Below are positions 1-7,815 of a stretch of 30,960 bases of DNA, piece by piece (positions within the stretch are counted from its first letter, which is position 1; the number at the start of each line of letters is the position of its first letter). Made by a program: the position numbers and the translations under genes. The DNA is from a virus. Below the pieces are notes generated by a model that was not told where the DNA came from, made no database searches, and saw only the letters and a program-made list of their open reading frames with translations. The stretch is from positions 1-30,960 of IMG/VR virus record IMGVR_UViG_3300014720_001820, one strand, 5' to 3'.

Positions 1-600
1 AGTGGTGTTCTGTTTGGTAATAATTCCCACACCTGCTGCATCTTCCACAGGCACTTTTTCTTTTTGTTTTTGTTTCTGTTGGTATTGTTCCAATGCTTGT
101 GACACCTTGCTGAGTGGATGCTTGTTGGCCTGATACAGTATGCCATAGCCACCTTTGCCAATCCATTTGTCTATGTTGATGGGACGATCATCTATTAAAA
201 TATTTGGCACGCTGTTTTTAACAGCGTAGGATTCTTTGCGACCTGTCACAATAATGTCGTCTGGCTTCACTATGTTCTTGCCAATCCATACTTTCTTGTA
301 GTAGCCACTGTTCTCGTTGTCACCTCTCAATGGCGAAGTGAGTATGCTGTATTGACCACCTGTGAATTTCTTGATCATTTCGATCAATGAGTCTGCAGTG
401 CTGAATTTGGGCAGATGTGCAAAAAAATCTGTGCCGGTAATTCTATCAATCACATCTTGGCGAAGGTCTTTGGTCTTGTCAGATGTCAACTGTTTCCAGT
501 GATCCACACCGTACAAACGTTCCACTCCACCAAAAAAGTCAGCAATCACACCATCCATGTCCAAATACACAATAGGTTTGATGTTGTTCTGTTCTGTCAT
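1..600 (-). CDS. HAD-superfamily nucleotidase/phosphatase-like hydrolase, 3' end outside window
   Basis: The frame is open from the ATG at 600 to the window edge (200 codons, no stop), so the C-terminus is missing. The HAD motifs are in order: motif I is VYLDMDGVIADFF, with the nucleophile and acid/base aspartates at D14 and D16; motif II is ILTSPL (about 85); a basic motif III is GRKESYA (about 120); and motif IV is ILIDDRP (about 133). This layout matches the small 5'(3')-nucleotidase/NT5C-like hydrolases often carried by T4-like phages, which remove phosphate from nucleotides. The substrate cannot be read from the sequence. After about residue 165 comes a Lys/Gln-rich linker and the start of a further segment. 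A good sigma70-like promoter lies just upstream, so the gene probably starts a transcription unit. Confidence 0.8.
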   Translation of the reverse strand, partial: MTEQNNIKPIVYLDMDGVIADFFGGVERLYGVDHWKQLTSDKTKDLRQDVIDRITGTDFFAHLPKFSTADSLIEMIKKFTGGQYSILTSPLRGDNENSGYYKKVWIGKNIVKPDDIIVTGRKESYAVKNSVPNILIDDRPINIDKWIGKGGYGILYQANKHPLSKVSQALEQYQQKQKQKEKVPVEDAAGVGIITKQNTT

Positions 601-609
601 GTGTGTACT

Positions 610-638
610 ATTATACAACTTTTCGTTGTGTGAATCAA
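610..638 (-). promoter_or_regulatory. sigma70-like promoter for the HAD hydrolase gene
   Basis: On the minus strand a -35 element TTGATT (633-638) and a consensus -10 element TATAAT (610-615) are separated by exactly 17 nt. Only 9 nt lie between the -10 and the ATG at 600, so the expected start point leaves a leader of about 2-3 nt. The 74-nt gap (601-674) shows no obvious terminator hairpin for the upstream gene. Confidence 0.75.
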
Positions 639-674
639 GTGTTATTTTGGTATGTATGATTTCGGCTATTTTCA

Positions 675-836
675 TCAGTCTTTTTCACAGTTTTTACAGT
701 GACAATTGCGACACACTTCAATGGTCCACTCATGAACCTTACGGTCATTGATGTGTTCACTCTCTTTTCTTTTCAAAGTTTTTTTGCAGTGGCTTGAATT
801 ACCGCAGTTGCGGCAATAGGGTTTTTCTTTGACCAT
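675..836 (-). CDS. Small Cys-rich, probably zinc-binding protein (53 aa)
   Basis: I chose the ATG at 836 rather than 869 because it follows the upstream stop in the TAAtATG arrangement common in this window; the longer version would overlap the preceding gene. The 53-residue product has seven cysteines arranged as C8-x2-C11, C17, then C42-x2-C45-x-C47-x2-C50, with His residues between. This suits a zinc-ribbon or rubredoxin-like metal site. There is no signal peptide or membrane segment. It is the last gene of a minus-strand run and follows a His-rich membrane protein. The function is unknown. Confidence 0.6.
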   Translation of the reverse strand: MVKEKPYCRNCGNSSHCKKTLKRKESEHINDRKVHEWTIEVCRNCHCKNCEKD

Positions 837-837
837 A

Positions 838-1050
838 TTATTTACAATTACAGAATTTAAACCAAGCACCCAAATGTGCTAATCCCATTATTATCCACAT
901 ATAAAACATTTCTGTAAAATGTGAATGATTATGACCTTGATGATTGTGATGACATATAGTTTCTGAACAGTTTAAATAATAACTAATTGCTGCCGCTGCA
1001 AAAAATACTGGTGTCCAAATTTTGTTATAATGTTTTATCATTTTTTTCAT
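838..1050 (-). CDS. Small membrane protein with His-rich loop (70 aa)
   Basis: Two hydrophobic segments (about 11-26 and 47-64) flank a loop with six histidines (H34, H35, H37, H40, H42, H44) plus C28 and C33; further cysteines (C67, C69) lie at the C-terminus. A two-pass membrane protein with a metal-binding loop is the simplest reading. Its stop is 1 nt from the start of the Cys-rich gene, and its start lies 4 nt after the preceding stop, so it is inside an operon. An alternative ATG is codon 4. I do not recognise the family; metal binding is inferred from composition only. Confidence 0.6.
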   Translation of the reverse strand: MKKMIKHYNKIWTPVFFAAAAISYYLNCSETICHHNHQGHNHSHFTEMFYMWIIMGLAHLGAWFKFCNCK

Positions 1051-1054
1051 AAAA

Positions 1055-2146
1055 TTAAGTTTTCTGCTTTACTTGATTGTCTTTGGCTTGTTGATTTTTT
1101 CTATTTTTGGCTGCTTGTTGAATTTTGTGTCCAAGATAAGCACCAGCCACTGTGCCTGGTATGCCCGCAGCTGATCCCACCACACCACCTGCCACAGCAC
1201 CCAAAATTCCTTCTTTCTCAGGTTTATCTAACTTTTTTAATTCTTGATTCTTTTCTTTGCTGGCTAGATACTGTCGCACTGGCTCTCCCAGCTTCTTCAT
1301 GATTTTTGTTTTGAAGGGGGTACGTTGCATTTCTTGATTCAATTCAGATTCTGTTTTTCTAGTTTGCTTTGGTGCTTTTCGCATTTTCCATTTTTTATCA
1401 GTTGAACACCAGTATCGGCCATATCCTTCTTTAAATTTCAAAGGTGGAGTAGAAGGTTTATAATCTGCTGGCATAAATTTTGCATATCTATCCTGCATGT
1501 TCTTCACAGTGTTTAGGTTCTGTCCTGAATCCAAACTGATCTTTGCTGTCTCTATGTCCTGTTTGATATTCTGTATCAATTGTTGATCACCTCGTTGAGT
1601 GGCTGCATCCAACGCTCGGTTCATGGCCTGTATCACTGGCACATTGTTGTTGATGGCATTGTTGATGGAACCTATGCCTGCCACACTGCCCACAATGATT
1701 CCAGCCACAGCCATTTTTTGTAACCAATCTTTCAATCCTTCATCTAACTCTGTTTCTTTTAAATTATCGTAATTCTTTTTGAAGTAATCCTGCGCAACTG
1801 TGTAGTTACCGGATGAAAATACTGTTTTTCCGTTTTTGTCCAACACATTCCACTTGCCGTCAGAGGCCTGGCTCACGTAGGGTTTCTGTGTGCTTTCGAA
1901 ATGCCTGCTGTAAGGTCTCATCTTGGCAAACTCCCTGCCAAAACTGAATTCTTGTCTTTGAGCAAGTTCTTTGGCTGAAAATCCTGGTGCTACCACTCCA
2001 CCTCTGGCTGCTTTAGCAAAATCTGCTCTATTTTGAAAATATGCCTTGATCTCGTCCGGGGTCATCATGTCCAGTTTTTTCTTCCTGGCCGCCATGCTGC
2101 CGGACATCTTGGAGCCTTCCTGCGAAATAATGTCTCTTAATTTCAT
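1055..2146 (-). CDS. Putative virion protein with glycine-zipper segments and a prohead-protease-like site (363 aa)
   Basis: I do not recognise a named family. The N-terminal third is basic and polar. An LDE/G tetrapeptide (L134-D135-E136/G137) fits the (I/L)xE cleavage rule of the T4 gp21 prohead protease. It is followed directly by a Gly/Ala-rich hydrophobic stretch (about 145-160). A second, longer glycine-zipper-like hydrophobic segment lies near 315-345, and the C-terminus is Lys/Gln-rich. A short aromatic/Cys stretch (YGRYWCSTDKKW) lies near 245. The start ATG overlaps the upstream stop as ATGA, indicating coupling to the 72-residue gene. A membrane-active or internal virion role is possible but not shown. 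Confidence 0.65.
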   Translation of the reverse strand: MKLRDIISQEGSKMSGSMAARKKKLDMMTPDEIKAYFQNRADFAKAARGGVVAPGFSAKELAQRQEFSFGREFAKMRPYSRHFESTQKPYVSQASDGKWNVLDKNGKTVFSSGNYTVAQDYFKKNYDNLKETELDEGLKDWLQKMAVAGIIVGSVAGIGSINNAINNNVPVIQAMNRALDAATQRGDQQLIQNIKQDIETAKISLDSGQNLNTVKNMQDRYAKFMPADYKPSTPPLKFKEGYGRYWCSTDKKWKMRKAPKQTRKTESELNQEMQRTPFKTKIMKKLGEPVRQYLASKEKNQELKKLDKPEKEGILGAVAGGVVGSAAGIPGTVAGAYLGHKIQQAAKNRKNQQAKDNQVKQKT

Positions 2147-2361
2147 TTCTTTCTGCCTCTGAATTTACTGTTCACTGATCCGGTCATGTGAGGTAGACTG
2201 AACCACAATTTGAACCAGTCTGGATCACCAGGCTTTAGACCCAATTTTTTTTCTTTGTCTTTCAGTGCCTGTGCTGCGTGACTGATATTTTCCACTGATG
2301 GCATGGAGTTTGAATAAGTGTCTATGCCTGCCAGTTTTTTCAATTTATCAATCTCGTTCAT
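2143..2361 (-). CDS. Conserved-looking small protein of unknown function (72 aa)
   Basis: The product begins MNEIDKLKKLAGI, an N-terminal style I have seen in several small marine T4-like phage proteins, and ends with a basic FRGRKK tail. A central DPDWFKLWF segment is aromatic. There is no signal or membrane segment. Its stop overlaps the start of the 363-residue gene (ATGA), and its ATG lies 7 nt after the nucleotidyltransferase stop, so it is within an operon. Function unknown. Confidence 0.6.
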   Translation of the reverse strand: MNEIDKLKKLAGIDTYSNSMPSVENISHAAQALKDKEKKLGLKPGDPDWFKLWFSLPHMTGSVNSKFRGRKK

Positions 2362-2368
2362 ACAATAT

Positions 2369-2935
2369 TTATGCTGGTTGTTTTAAATTTTGACGTATTT
2401 TTTGATATATCTCTGTGGCTGTTTTTTCATCTGCAGGAATAGTGGTTAAAAAACTACGTTTAGCACCTTGCACAGCATACTCTCTAGCTCTGCTGGCACT
2501 CACACCTGCTGCGCCTTCTGCATCTGGATCTCGCATGCCAGCATTCACTGTTCTTATGCTGTTGAATTTGTAGTCTTTGTTATTGTATTTGTTCAACAAT
2601 TGATCAAATTGTTGCACTCTGTCTGATCCCGCCACATATATGATGTCTTGATAGCCCATGCTTTCTAATTTTTTCATTGCATCAATAATGGTCTTTACTC
2701 CACCATCTCCCACTTTGATGTTGGGAAACATCTTCTGTGCATAATCTAATTTGTCCGAAAAACTGAGAGGATTTGATTTGGCATCTTGAGTGTGTGTTAA
2801 AAATAAAAAGTGATCGCCTGGTTGAGCAGAGATGGTATCTATTAATTTTTTATGACCAGTGGTGGGTGGATTCATTCTGCCGTAAGCAAATGCGGCAATT
2901 TTAGGCGCTGGCTGACTTATTTCTAAGAATCTCAT
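2369..2935 (-). CDS. Nucleotidyltransferase of the cytidylyltransferase/NMNAT superfamily
   Basis: The 188-residue protein has the nucleotide-binding signature GRMNPPTTGH (19-28), the phage-type variant of HxGH in which the first His is replaced by Thr. A Rossmann core follows, with FLFLTH near 48 and DIIYVAGSDRV near 100. A C-terminal VSASRAREYA (about 146-155) corresponds to the ISxTxxR-type phosphate-binding motif. The family transfers a nucleotidyl group (for example AMP or CMP) from NTP with release of pyrophosphate, and close relatives are common in marine T4-like phages. The true acceptor is not known, so NAD or cofactor metabolism is only a guess. It overlaps the upstream gene by ATGA. 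Confidence 0.85.
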   Translation of the reverse strand: MRFLEISQPAPKIAAFAYGRMNPPTTGHKKLIDTISAQPGDHFLFLTHTQDAKSNPLSFSDKLDYAQKMFPNIKVGDGGVKTIIDAMKKLESMGYQDIIYVAGSDRVQQFDQLLNKYNNKDYKFNSIRTVNAGMRDPDAEGAAGVSASRAREYAVQGAKRSFLTTIPADEKTATEIYQKIRQNLKQPA

Positions 2936-3264
2936 TGTGCATTCTTCACTGGGTGTTTGGACAATCCTTGCACAATCTTATTGCTGAGTGCAACTTTGTC
3001 TTCTGCACTGATGATTTTTTCTGGTTTGCCGTTGATTTTAAATTTTTTAAAATATTCCTTGATTGCTTGATCCATACAACTGCCCCAATTTTCCATTGGA
3101 TTCTTTTCCATCATTTCTTTTTGATTGTCACTGTATTTTTTGGCTACTGGAAAGAAATTTTTTCTAAAAAACTCACTGTCGTTCAGCATGTACTGATAGA
3201 TGTCTTCTAAAATATCATATCCAATATTGTCTCTGGTTATGGCTGTGAATTCTTTGGCTTTCAT
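2932..3264 (-). CDS. Hypothetical protein (110 aa)
   Basis: A soluble, charged, mostly helical-looking protein with no motif I recognise. It contains a central NWGSCMDQAIKEYFKKF segment with the only cysteine. It ends in an ATGA overlap with the nucleotidyltransferase, and begins 2 nt after the preceding TAG stop, so translation of the three genes is likely linked. Function unknown. Confidence 0.6.
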   Translation of the reverse strand: MKAKEFTAITRDNIGYDILEDIYQYMLNDSEFFRKNFFPVAKKYSDNQKEMMEKNPMENWGSCMDQAIKEYFKKFKINGKPEKIISAEDKVALSNKIVQGLSKHPVKNAQ

Positions 3265-3266
3265 TG

Positions 3267-3464
3267 CTATTTTTCCTGTGCTGGTTCAATTGTTGGCTGT
3301 GTCTTTAACCATTCTTGACGATCTTTTTCTACTTCTTCATCGGAAATATATGGATCTTTGCCATCATAGATGTCCTGTAATTTTTGTCCTATCCAATCAA
3401 AAACTTCTTGATCTTCTTTGGAAATAGATTTCTTGTGTGCTTTGTAATCTGTGATTTTTACCAT
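3267..3464 (-). CDS. Hypothetical small acidic protein (65 aa)
   Basis: A short, charged protein rich in Asp, Glu and Lys, with no signal or membrane segment and no motif I recognise. Its ATG lies 1 nt after the stop of the GIY-YIG endonuclease gene (TAAtATG). Before that gene inserted, it probably followed the 195-residue gene now ending at 4101. Function unknown. Confidence 0.55.
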   Translation of the reverse strand: MVKITDYKAHKKSISKEDQEVFDWIGQKLQDIYDGKDPYISDEEVEKDRQEWLKTQPTIEPAQEK

Positions 3465-3465
3465 A

Positions 3466-4095
3466 TTAATATAAACTCCAAGTGTTTATGTGATTCCATT
3501 TTTTACACATATCTATTGATAGATTTAACTTATTACTTATTTGAGGATATGTCAATCCTTTAGTTTTAAGTAATTTAATTGTTTTAAATTGTTGAAAATT
3601 TATTTTTCTTCTTGTCATAGCACGTTTAATTATTTGTTCCTTAGTCCATTTTACCCATGGTTTTTTCATTCCTTGATGAGCTTGTGATATTTTAAATTTC
3701 GTTTTTGAAGAATGTTTTTTTCCTAACATTCTATTATAATTTTTCTTTATACCTTTTAATGCTATACTTCTTTTTTTATTAGACTCTATGCTCATTCTAA
3801 TTCCATTATTTCCATCACCACCTTTGGTAGCATTGTATCCTGTAAAATATGTATGGAATTTTTTTATGTTTTTAATTTCATTTATTTTTGCTTGATTTGG
3901 AGTAGAATAATTTCCTAATATTTTTATGGAAAAATTTTTAGGCCCATATTTTCTAATTGCATTATAAAAAGGTCGATTATCTCTGTTTTTTAAAGCATCT
4001 TTGATATGTGTATCGAATCTTTCATAAGGATTTTTTGAATATCCTATATACAATTTATTATTTAAATTATTTTTTATTTTATAAACAAAATACAT
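3466..4095 (-). CDS. GIY-YIG homing endonuclease, free-standing
   Basis: I chose the ATG at 4095, 5 nt after the preceding TAG; a longer frame to 4122 would overlap the upstream gene. The product (209 aa) starts with a GIY-YIG catalytic domain: VYKI at the first motif, then KLYIGYS and an ERFDTH with the conserved Arg. Next is a NUMOD3-type DNA-binding repeat (GKKHSSKTKFKISQAHQG), and last a C-terminal helix-turn-helix (about 170-200, around YPQISNKLNLS). It cleaves a specific site in cognate alleles lacking the gene, so that repair copies it in. It is visibly richer in A and T than its neighbours, consistent with recent arrival. It sits between two otherwise adjacent structural or unknown genes without breaking either. 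Confidence 0.9.
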   Translation of the reverse strand: MYFVYKIKNNLNNKLYIGYSKNPYERFDTHIKDALKNRDNRPFYNAIRKYGPKNFSIKILGNYSTPNQAKINEIKNIKKFHTYFTGYNATKGGDGNNGIRMSIESNKKRSIALKGIKKNYNRMLGKKHSSKTKFKISQAHQGMKKPWVKWTKEQIIKRAMTRRKINFQQFKTIKLLKTKGLTYPQISNKLNLSIDMCKKWNHINTWSLY

Positions 4096-4100
4096 TTGAT

Positions 4101-4688
4101 CTACCAAGCTCTGCAGGACCAATAACGAGCCTTTGTTCTAGGTCCTGGGTTAGCACAGTTGTGTCTGGCTCTGAAACTTCTGCGTCTTGCTGGATTGGAT
4201 TTTTTAATACGCATGTTGGGATCACCAAAATTCACTTTGACCACATTGCCGTTGGGTTTTCGCACGTAGACCTTAAATTTTTTTCGATCGCCTCTCATGG
4301 GTTTGCCCAAAGGCACTTTGCGTCCTCTGTATTCTGCTTCATCCAAAGACTCGTCTTCGTTGAACCACATCACATCATATGCTGAATTAAAATCATCACC
4401 TTCGTAGGTTTCTTCATCCAAGTTTTCATCTGTGCTGACTTCAATATCAAATTCTTCCAAGCCCATTTCTTTCAACTGCTCATTGAGGCTTTCAGCCAAT
4501 TCATCTGCTTCAATCTCATCCAATGCTCTGTGCAGTTCCACACGCAGCACTTGATTGCCTTGTTCATCTTCAAATATTTCATATGATGTTTGATCTTCAA
4601 ACAATCCTATGGCACTTTCGCTCAACGCCACATCCACCAAGGATTCTGGGTTGATATTCTTACCTATGATACTAAAAAAATGTTGCAT
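4101..4688 (-). CDS. Putative internal virion protein: acidic propeptide plus conserved basic C-terminal domain
   Basis: The 195-residue product has two very different halves. Residues 1-113 are strongly acidic. At 115-118 is LDE/A, a match to the (I/L)xE/(A or G) sites cut by the T4-type prohead protease gp21. The last 78 residues are highly basic, with FKVYVRKPNGN, VNFGDPNM and a Cys/Arg-rich end (RARHNC, ARYWSCRAW). I recognise this C-terminal domain as recurrent in marine T4-like phages, where it often follows a short capsid-targeting-like leader. An inferred role is a processed head or DNA-associated protein. The N-terminal half may act as a scaffold-like propeptide. It begins 1 nt after the stop of the 120-residue gene. 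Confidence 0.65.
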   Translation of the reverse strand: MQHFFSIIGKNINPESLVDVALSESAIGLFEDQTSYEIFEDEQGNQVLRVELHRALDEIEADELAESLNEQLKEMGLEEFDIEVSTDENLDEETYEGDDFNSAYDVMWFNEDESLDEAEYRGRKVPLGKPMRGDRKKFKVYVRKPNGNVVKVNFGDPNMRIKKSNPARRRSFRARHNCANPGPRTKARYWSCRAW

Positions 4689-4689
4689 A

Positions 4690-5052
4690 TTAATGATTCA
4701 GTTTGATTGAGTTTATGGTTCCTTCGGTGTAGACCACTTTGGCCCGCACCCACACAAAATTACCAGTAAAATTGTAGAAAAAACTACCTGTGCTGTTCAC
4801 ATGCACTGCAGTGGGCGCAGTGTGCGTGGCACCAGTCACATCAAACCAGTCTGTCACAGTGGGATCTGTGGCCAGTGTGGCCTGCATCTGTATGGTGCCT
4901 TCAAAACCTGCCACAGTGATCTGTATGGTGTGAAAACCATCGCTGCGACCATAGTAACCATCACCTTTGAATTGCTCACCCAACACTGTTTCCACAGTGC
5001 TGTCATTGGGATGATCCGTGGCTGATAATATGGTTTCGCTGTATGCTGGCAT
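4690..5052 (-). CDS. Putative virion structural protein, beta-sandwich type (120 aa)
   Basis: A Thr/Ser/Gly-rich, beta-strand-rich small protein with no signal peptide. The pattern GNFVWVRAKV followed by TINSIKLNH near the C-terminus resembles small structural (decoration or fibre-associated) proteins I know from marine T4-like phages, but I cannot name the family. It has its own late-type promoter motif CTAAATA ending 5 nt before the ATG, and is followed by the 195-residue gene at a 1-nt TAAtATG junction. A late structural role fits the promoter. Confidence 0.55.
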   Translation of the reverse strand: MPAYSETILSATDHPNDSTVETVLGEQFKGDGYYGRSDGFHTIQITVAGFEGTIQMQATLATDPTVTDWFDVTGATHTAPTAVHVNSTGSFFYNFTGNFVWVRAKVVYTEGTINSIKLNH

Positions 5053-5057
5053 GTGTA

Positions 5058-5064
5058 TATTTAG
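5058..5064 (-). promoter_or_regulatory. Late-promoter motif CTAAATA, 5 nt before ATG
   Basis: The minus strand reads CTAAATA at 5058-5064, with only 5 nt to the ATG at 5052. With T4 late-promoter geometry the start point would be the A of the ATG, giving a leaderless mRNA. No Shine-Dalgarno sequence can fit between motif and start. Confidence 0.55.
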
Positions 5065-5072
5065 TCCTTGTG

Positions 5073-7319
5073 TTATGCTGTGTGAGTGCTCAAAGACTCG
5101 GTGGTTTCCAGCACTATCTTACTATCTACAGCATTGATAGTCACTTTGCCACCATGTTTTAGTTTGCCAAACAACAATTCTTTGGCCATGGGAGTTTTGA
5201 TCTCTTGATCTATCAATCGCTGCATGGGTCTCGCGCCCATTTTGGGATCAAAACCTTTGTCCACTAGGTAATCTATGGCTTCATCAGTCACAGTGACCTG
5301 TATTTTTTTATCCACTAGATATGTTTTTAAATCAGTGAGGAATTTGCCCACAATTTTAATCATGGTGGGTTTGCTTAATTTTTTAAATGTGATCACTCCG
5401 TCCAATCTGTTTCTAAATTCTGGAGTGAAGAACTTTCTAAATGCTGTGTCGGAATATCCCTCATCCATGGGATCTCCGAAACCTATGCTGCCTTTTTCTG
5501 ACTGTTCTGCTCCCAAATTGGTGGTCAATATCAGTGTTAAATTTTTGCAATCTGCCACTTTGCCATTGCTGCCACTCACTGTGCCTTCATCCATGATCTG
5601 CAACAGTATTTGACTGACATCAGGGTGTGCTTTTTCTATCTCATCCAACAGCAACACACAGTTGGGAGATTCCTGTATTTTAGTGATCAATAATCCAGCG
5701 TTTTCTTCATAGCCCACATAGCCTGGAGGTGATCCTATCAGTTTGCTGATGCTGTGTTTTTCTTGGTATTCGCTCATGTCAAATCTTACCATTTTAACGC
5801 CCAAATGTTTGGCTAACTGTTTGGCAGTTTCTGTTTTGCCACAGCCAGTTGGTCCCATGAATATGAAAGATCCTATGGGTTTGTTTTCACGTTTTAATCC
5901 TGCCTGTGCAATCAGCACTTTGTCCACAATGTTGGTGATGGCTTCATCCTGATCATACACTTCTGCTTTCATGTTCTTGTCCAAACTGGCTAGATTGCTG
6001 GATTCTCTCTGCTGTATGGTCTCCACTGGTATGGTGATGATCTTGCTGAGTTCGTATTCTATCTCAGCTGAATCTATTCTACGTGTGTCTTTGGGAGCAA
6101 TGTTGAATCTGCTGCCAGCCAGATCAATCAAATCAATGGCCTTATCGGGTAATTTTTTATCTGTTTGATATTTGCAACTCAATTTTACTGCCGTCTCAAT
6201 GGCAGCATCAGTGATCTGTGCGCGGTGATAATTTTCATAGTATTTCTTCAGACCTTTAAGTATGTCAATGGTGACTGCTTGCGTGGGTTCATCCACAGTG
6301 ATCCTTTGGAATCTTCTCATAAGAGCACGATCTTTTTCAAAGTATTTTCTGTATTCTTCCCAAGTGGTACTGGCCACCACTTTTAATGTTCCTTTGGTCA
6401 ACACTGGTTTTAATAGATTGGCCAAGTCATTGGATCCTTTGTCTCCACCACCTGCTCCAGCGCCACTGATGTTGTGTGCTTCGTCTATGAACACAATGGT
6501 TTTGCCTTTTTTCTTCAATGCTTGCAACACTATTTTGAATCGCTCTTCAAAGTCTCCTCGGTATTTGCTGCCGGCCAACATGGCACCAATGTCCAAGTTG
6601 TACACTTGATATTCTTTTAGAAACTCTGGCACTCTGTTGGTCACAATGTTCAATGCCAATCCTTCTGCTATGGCAGTTTTGCCCACTCCTGGATCACCCA
6701 CTAGAATCACATTGTTTTTCATTCTGCGTCCCAATGCCAATGCTATTTGATCCAGTTCAGCATGACGACCTATTACTGGATCTATTTTGTCTTTTTTGGC
6801 TTCCAAGTTCAAATTGGTGGTGTATAAATTCAATGCTCTCTGTGTGACCGATGCATTTTCTTCCATTCCATACTCTGTGTCTGCTTCTGAATTGAGAAAA
6901 TCCGCAAATTTTTCCTTGTCAATATTGGCTTTGGCCACAAAGAAATAACTGTGACTTTTCTTTTCACTCATCATGCTCAAAAACACATCAGTCAATTCTA
7001 TTTGCTGGCGACCACTGAACAGTGTCTGTGTGAATGCTCTATTGAGCACTCTTTCCACACCCACAGTCTTTTTGGGCTTGTATTTGGCTGGGGGGTTAAC
7101 CAGTTCTATCTCTTTGAGTCTTTCTTTGAGATATGTTTCAAGATTTTTCTTCAATGTTTCTGCATCAGCCCCAAAATCGTTGATGGTCTTGATGAATTTG
7201 TCATAGCACAGCATAGCAAACAGCAGATGTTCCACTGTGACATATTCGTGTTTGAGTTTGGCAGCGTCCTCCACTGCTTTGTCAAATATGCGTTGTAGTT
7301 CGTCGCTGGGTTCTACCAT
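5073..7319 (-). CDS. clpA: ClpA-type AAA+ unfoldase (Clp protease ATPase subunit)
   Basis: At 748 residues this is close to bacterial ClpA (about 758). Residues 1-145 form a double Clp N-domain (HEYVTVEHLLFAML). The first AAA+ module has Walker A GDPGVGKT (208-215), Walker B VFIDE (276-280) and pore loop KYRG (252-255). The second has Walker A GPTGCGKT (489-496), Walker B VLLLDE (555-560) and pore loop GYVGY. There is no ClpB-type middle coiled coil. An IGF tripeptide at 612-614 sits where ClpA carries its ClpP-docking loop, so the protein probably feeds unfolded substrates to host ClpP; no clpP is in this window. It starts 1 nt after the deformylase stop, as the last gene of dnaJ-def-clpA. 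Confidence 0.95.
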   Translation of the reverse strand: MVEPSDELQRIFDKAVEDAAKLKHEYVTVEHLLFAMLCYDKFIKTINDFGADAETLKKNLETYLKERLKEIELVNPPAKYKPKKTVGVERVLNRAFTQTLFSGRQQIELTDVFLSMMSEKKSHSYFFVAKANIDKEKFADFLNSEADTEYGMEENASVTQRALNLYTTNLNLEAKKDKIDPVIGRHAELDQIALALGRRMKNNVILVGDPGVGKTAIAEGLALNIVTNRVPEFLKEYQVYNLDIGAMLAGSKYRGDFEERFKIVLQALKKKGKTIVFIDEAHNISGAGAGGGDKGSNDLANLLKPVLTKGTLKVVASTTWEEYRKYFEKDRALMRRFQRITVDEPTQAVTIDILKGLKKYYENYHRAQITDAAIETAVKLSCKYQTDKKLPDKAIDLIDLAGSRFNIAPKDTRRIDSAEIEYELSKIITIPVETIQQRESSNLASLDKNMKAEVYDQDEAITNIVDKVLIAQAGLKRENKPIGSFIFMGPTGCGKTETAKQLAKHLGVKMVRFDMSEYQEKHSISKLIGSPPGYVGYEENAGLLITKIQESPNCVLLLDEIEKAHPDVSQILLQIMDEGTVSGSNGKVADCKNLTLILTTNLGAEQSEKGSIGFGDPMDEGYSDTAFRKFFTPEFRNRLDGVITFKKLSKPTMIKIVGKFLTDLKTYLVDKKIQVTVTDEAIDYLVDKGFDPKMGARPMQRLIDQEIKTPMAKELLFGKLKHGGKVTINAVDSKIVLETTESLSTHTA

Positions 7320-7320
7320 A

Positions 7321-7815
7321 TTAATTCAATAATTTCTGTTGTTTCTTGCGGGCCATCTCCAGTTTCACTTTGCTGACTCTGTCGATAAAGTTGATTCCAT
7401 ACAAATGATCAAATTCATGTAAAAAAATTCTAGCATCCATTTCACTCAACTTTATTATACATTCTTTCTGTTCACTGTCAAGATATTTAACCACTATGGT
7501 GTGAGGTCTACGGATTTTAAGATACAATTTTGGAAAACTGAGGCAGCCTTCCTCCAACAAAACTAAATCAGTGGTGGCTTCCTGTATGATTGGATTGATC
7601 ACAGCAAATGGTTTGGTTTTGCCTTGGATATTTTGAGGTTGCATCACAAATATTTTGGCATCCAATTGCACTTGATTGGCTGCCAATCCTATGCCTTTTT
7701 CCACAATCATGGTGTCTATCATATCATGCTCTATCTTGCCTGCATCCATGGTGTTGAAATCAAAATCTTGCACTGTGCGATCCAACCATAAGTTGGGGTG
7801 TTTAATCAAGTTCAT
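7321..7815 (-). CDS. def: Peptide deformylase
   Basis: All three deformylase motifs are present: GIGLAANQ (41-48), EGCLS (89-93) and HEFDH (133-137). Metal ligands would be C91, H133 and H137, with E134 as the catalytic base. The enzyme removes the formyl group from N-terminal formyl-methionine of new proteins. At 164 residues it is the usual length. Marine cyanophages also carry deformylases, so a phage copy is not unprecedented. The start ATG overlaps the end of dnaJ by 14 nt, and the stop is followed after 1 nt by the clpA ATG, so all three are likely made from one message. Confidence 0.95.
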   Translation of the reverse strand: MNLIKHPNLWLDRTVQDFDFNTMDAGKIEHDMIDTMIVEKGIGLAANQVQLDAKIFVMQPQNIQGKTKPFAVINPIIQEATTDLVLLEEGCLSFPKLYLKIRRPHTIVVKYLDSEQKECIIKLSEMDARIFLHEFDHLYGINFIDRVSKVKLEMARKKQQKLLN

